Part shown: in pieces, positions 60,478 to 64,000 of the stretch
How positions within the stretch are numbered: the stretch's first letter is position 1
Layout of the letters: each line of letters opens with the position of its first letter
Assembly: GCF_025244665.1 (NCBI RefSeq)
Contig: NZ_CP104205.1
Span: 3,469,001-3,533,000 of the forward strand
Direction: 5' to 3'
Origin: Maribacter litopenaei
GTDB taxonomy: Bacteria > Bacteroidota > Bacteroidia > Flavobacteriales > Flavobacteriaceae
DNA: 64,000 nt
Program-made: the position numbers and the translations under genes
Notes under the pieces: model-generated
Database searches by the model: none
What the model saw: the letters and a program-made list of their open reading frames with translations, nothing else
What the model was told of the DNA's origin: nothing

Positions 60478-61823
60478 ATGAAACATCTTAGCAAATTATT
60501 GGTTGTTGTCCTACTTGTTGTAGGTTTTAACAACATACAAGCGCAAGACGAGAATAATCCTTGGCAAGTGCAGTTCGGTGCTAACGCTATCGACGTATAT
60601 CCTACCGGGGATGTAAGTTCTTTTGGTAATGAATTCTTTAACGTAAACGACCACTGGAACATCCTTCCTTCTATTTCTTATGTAGGAATATCCAAAAGTG
60701 TTGGCGGTGGCTTTTCCATTGGAGCTAGAGGTTCCTTAAATAAAATAAGCAAATTAGGCGATGTTAGTGTTGATGACTTGTCTCACTATGCTATAGATGG
60801 TACAATAAAATATAACCTAACGAAAGAAACTGTAATCCAGCCATTTATTGAAGTTGGTGGTGGTTATACTTGGGTTGATGAAATTGGTGCAGGTACTGTA
60901 AATGGTGGATTAGGACTTAACTTTTGGTTCACTGAAAACCTTGGTCTTACATTACAATCTACTTACAAGCATGCTTTCGAAGATTATGGTGTTAAACATT
61001 TCCAACACTTAGCTGGTATCTCTGTTAAGTTTGGAGGTACTGATACTGACGGTGATGGTATTTATGACAAAGATGATGCTTGTCCGTGAAGTTGCTGGTC
61101 TAGAAGCGTTTAATGGTTGTCCGAGACTCTGACGGTGATGGTATAGAAGACAGTAAAGATAGCTGTCCAAACGAAGCTGGTTCTAAAGAAATGAATGGAT
61201 GTCCTGATTCTGACGGTGACGGTGTTGCCGATAAGGATGATGCTTGTCCAAATGAAGCTGGTCTAGCTGCTTTGGCTGGTTGTCCGAGATGCTGATAGCG
61301 ACGGAGTTGCTGATAAAGACGATGAATGTCCAAACGAAGCCGGTCCATCTGAAAACAATGGATGCCCATGGCCTGATACTGATGGAGATGGCGTTCTTGA
61401 CAAAGACGATCAGTGTCCGAGATGTAGCTGGTACTGTAGCTAATGCTGGATGTCCGTGAAGTTACTGAAGAAGTACAGAAGCAATTGAACGACTATGCTA
61501 GAACTATCTTGTTCGACACTGGTAAGTCTTCTATCAAAGCTGAATCTACTTCTGTAATGGTTGATATCATCCAAATCTTGAATGAGTACCCAACTGCTAA
61601 ATTTACAGTAGAAGGACATACTGATAGTGTAGGTAGTGCCAAATTGAACCAAAGTCTTTCTGAGTCAAGAGCTCTTTCTGTAAAAGAATTCTTAGTAGAC
61701 AAAGGTATCGAAGAGTTCAGGTTGTCAGCTGTTGGATATGGTGAGGACAAGCCAATCGCTACTAACAACACAAGAGCTGGTAGAGCACAAAACAGAAGGG
61801 TAGAAATTAACTTAGTAAAATAA
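60478..61823 (+). CDS. ompA: OmpA-family porin with TSP3 repeats (five frame errors)
   Basis: About 447 aa outer-membrane protein. Signal peptide [17 protein letters not shown], an eight-strand beta-barrel region, thrombospondin type-3 repeats with Ca-binding DxDGDGxxD motifs (61039-61440), and a C-terminal OmpA peptidoglycan-binding domain ([46 protein letters not shown]). The frame breaks at 61084, 61121, 61284, 61417 and 61454; in each the codon pair CCA-GA (Pro-Asp/Glu) reads CCGAGA or CCGTGA. Pro-Asp pairs coded CCT-GA in the same repeats are intact. Confidence 0.9.
61039..61440 (+). repeat. Thrombospondin type-3 repeat region of ompA
   Basis: About five repeats of the pattern [19 protein letters not shown] with short spacers ending GCP. 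The nucleotide repeats are close to identical (GACGGTGATGG, GATGATGCTTGTCC), which also makes local misassembly possible. Confidence 0.85.
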
Positions 61824-61859
61824 GTTACCTTAAATAAACATTAAGTGTTTTTATACTTG

Positions 61860-61888
61860 AAAAGCTCCGCATTCTGCGGAGCTTTTTT
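61860..61888 (+). terminator. ompA terminator
   Basis: AAAGCTCCGCA (61861-61871), loop TTC, TGCGGAGCTTT (61875-61885) and T tail. Confidence 0.88.
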
Positions 61889-61894
61889 ATTTTT

Positions 61895-64000
61895 ATGAAC
61901 ATGGTTAGTTTCCTAGACGAAGTAATTGATGAATTATGCAGCCAAGAGGTTAAGCTAGCTGAATGTATCTACATACTTCCCAGCAAAAGAGCTGGAACCT
62001 TCCTTAAAAAAATTATTTCCAAAAAACTAGGAAAGACCATACTCTCCCCTGATGTATATAGCATTGAAGAATTTGTTGAAAAAATTGCAGATTTATCCTA
62101 TGCGACACAAACACAACAACTTTTCGAACTATACAAAGCTTATCTAGAATCAGGTACTTACGAGAAGGAATCCTTTGAATCTTTTTTGAACTGGGGACAA
62201 ACACTACTTCAAGATATTAATGAAATAGACAGGTATTTAATCGACACTTCTTCGTTGTTTTCCGGATTGGCTGCAATACAAGAAGTAAACCATTGGTCAC
62301 TAAGGGAAAACCAAACGTCCCTAATGAAAAACTACCTACGCTTTTGGAACCAATTAGACGATATTTACCACACCTTCAATGCCAATCTTATTAGCCAGCA
62401 TATCGGCCATCAAGGTCTAGTGTATAGAAAAGCTTCCGAAGTGGTAATACAGTATGAAAATCAAGAAAAAAGACCGCATATCTTTTTGGGGTTTAATGCA
62501 TTGAATGCCGCAGAAAGCAAAATAATACAAATTCTACTGGGCAATCAACAATCTAAGATTTTTGGGACCTGGACACCTACTTTCTAAATGACAACATACA
62601 TGATGCCGGATTGTTCATAAGTAAACACAAGAAATCCTGGCCTTTCCTTAAATCCAATCCTCTAAAAGGAATTAGTGATAATTATAGGGAGAAGAAAAAT
62701 ATAAGGGTCGTCGGCATACCTAAAAGTATTGCACAAACCAAATATGTAGGTGACCTTATAAATCAAATCCAAGAAACGAATCCAAAACAATTAGAAGGTA
62801 CGGCCGTCATACTAGGAGACGAATCACTCCTTAATCCTTTGTTGAACAGTATCCCTAAAACTATTGCTTCCGTTAATATTACCATGGGGCAGAAATTGGA
62901 TTTGACCGGTTTAGCCACATTTTTCTCCAATTTTATAGACCTGCACCTAGCAGTAACCCGAAAAGGATGGTTTTATACTGATTTTACAGCATTTATAAAC
63001 AACCCTTATTCCATTGCATTACTTGGAATAAGTGATATCAAAGCCGAAAAATTAATATCTCATATACATCAAAAAAATTGGATATATATCTCGAATAGAG
63101 AGCTTCGTCAATACTCAGATTCGAATCCGAGAGGTTTTTGATCAGCTGTTTTTCGAATACAAAACCCCAGCACGATTTGTTGAAAAGTGCTCATCTCTGA
63201 TTCAAACTTTAAAATTGATATTCGAAAAAAACAATGAATACCTCGCCCTCGAGCAATTATTTAAAATACATACCCTATTCAATCAAATTGGGGAATTGGT
63301 ACAGGAATATGAATATCTAAATTCCTTAAGGAGTCTTAAAAGCCTTTTCCGCCAATTAATTTCGTCAGAGACGTTGGATTTCCAAGGTGACCCGTTAGAG
63401 GGTCTTCAAATTATGGGAATGTTGGAAAGCAGAAACCTAGATTTTGAAACAGTAATTCTGACTTCGGTAAATGAAGGTATCCTCCCATCCGGAAAATCAA
63501 ACAACTCATTCATCCCCTTCGATTTAAAAAATGAATTCGGATTACCCACCTATAAGGAAAAAGACGCCGTGTACACTTATCACTTTTATCGATTGCTGCA
63601 GCGGGCCAAAAATATTTACTTGATATATAATACGGAACCGGATGTTCTCGGAAGGAGGTGAAAAAAGTAGGCTTATCACCCAAATATTAACTGATGAAAA
63701 CAGGGACGATGTAGTTGAGAATATTGCTACCCCTAACATTCAGGCAATAACTCATTCCCAAAAAATTATCCATAAAAGTAAGGGGCTCATTGACCTTTTG
63801 AACAACTATGCCGTCAACGGATTTTCCCCTAGCTCACTAAGCAACTACATTAGAAATCCGATAGATTTTTATAAACAGAACCTATTGGGCATACAATATA
63901 CTGAAGAGGTTGAGGAAAATATTGCAGCCAACACCATGGGGACTATTATACATGACAGCCTCGAGGAACTTTACACTCCATTTATTGATAAGGAAATTGA
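61895..64000 (+). CDS. AddB-like nuclease subunit, partial (three frame errors)
   Basis: Runs off the window end at about 700 residues. Opens with IYILPSKRAGTFLKKIISKK and TILSPDVYSIEEFVEKIA, as in AddB-type inactive-helicase/nuclease proteins, continues with MGMLESRNLDFETVILTSVNEG and VYTYHFYRLLQRAKNIYLIY, and reaches GFSPSSLSNYIRNPIDFYKQ, the entry to the C-terminal PD-(D/E)XK nuclease. Frame errors at 62562-62565, 63127-63132 and 63646-63651, all explained by CCAGA/TCTGG repair. Partner of the addA-like gene, separated from it by kbl and ompA. Confidence 0.85.

Overview
The window comes from a member of the phylum Bacteroidota, almost certainly a Flavobacteriaceae. The evidence is an A+T-rich genome, an aerotolerance (bat) operon in the MoxR-DUF58-BatA-BatB-BatC-BatD-BatE order, the gene string purN/rnhA - acpP-fabF-rnc-IPExxxVDY-pyk, an OmpA porin with thrombospondin type-3 repeats, and promoters of the TTTG-N19-TAnnTTTG type. 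No rRNA, tRNA, phage, insertion sequence or CRISPR array was seen.

Layout. 1-8 kb: YkgJ-like and hemerythrin-like genes, a lipoprotein, gpsA, then glpK-glpD for glycerol use. 8-15 kb: CvpA, two tandem CAP-domain lipoproteins, a 3-hydroxyanthranilate dioxygenase, an ALDH7-type dehydrogenase, an OmpA-domain protein with a helix-hairpin-helix partner, and an acyl-ACP desaturase. 15-19 kb: an SPFH/GYF protein, a zinc-ribbon protein and a phosphatase in one overlapping operon (YdjI/YdjG type). 19-25 kb: fructokinase plus amylosucrase, and an AKR-SDR-AlbA_2 operon on the other strand. 25-34 kb: the complete bat operon. 34.5-37.5 kb: a SulP transporter followed by two beta-carbonic anhydrases. 37.6-50.3 kb: mostly housekeeping genes (pheS, dinB, pyk, rnc, fabF, acpP, purN, rnhA) plus a Tat-signal aminotransferase. 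50-64 kb: an M48-like protein with a damaged HExxH motif, a PfkB kinase, an amidophosphoribosyltransferase, a three-copy small-RNA cassette, superoxide dismutase, and addA-kbl-ompA-addB.

Two observations stand out. First, more than half of the protein genes, including essential ones, are broken by single-base frame errors. Nearly all of these errors sit where restoring the pentamer CCAGA (TCTGG on the other strand) repairs the frame: CCAGA reads as CCGAGA, CCGA, CCGTGA or similar. This looks like a systematic base-calling or consensus fault at a modified motif, not gene decay, and implies a CCAGA-specific DNA modification enzyme elsewhere in the genome. Genes are annotated here across these breaks. 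Second, between purF and sodA lie three near-identical units of about 72 nt. Each starts just downstream of a -7-like box and ends in its own terminator, with compensatory base changes between copies: a family of small RNA genes.
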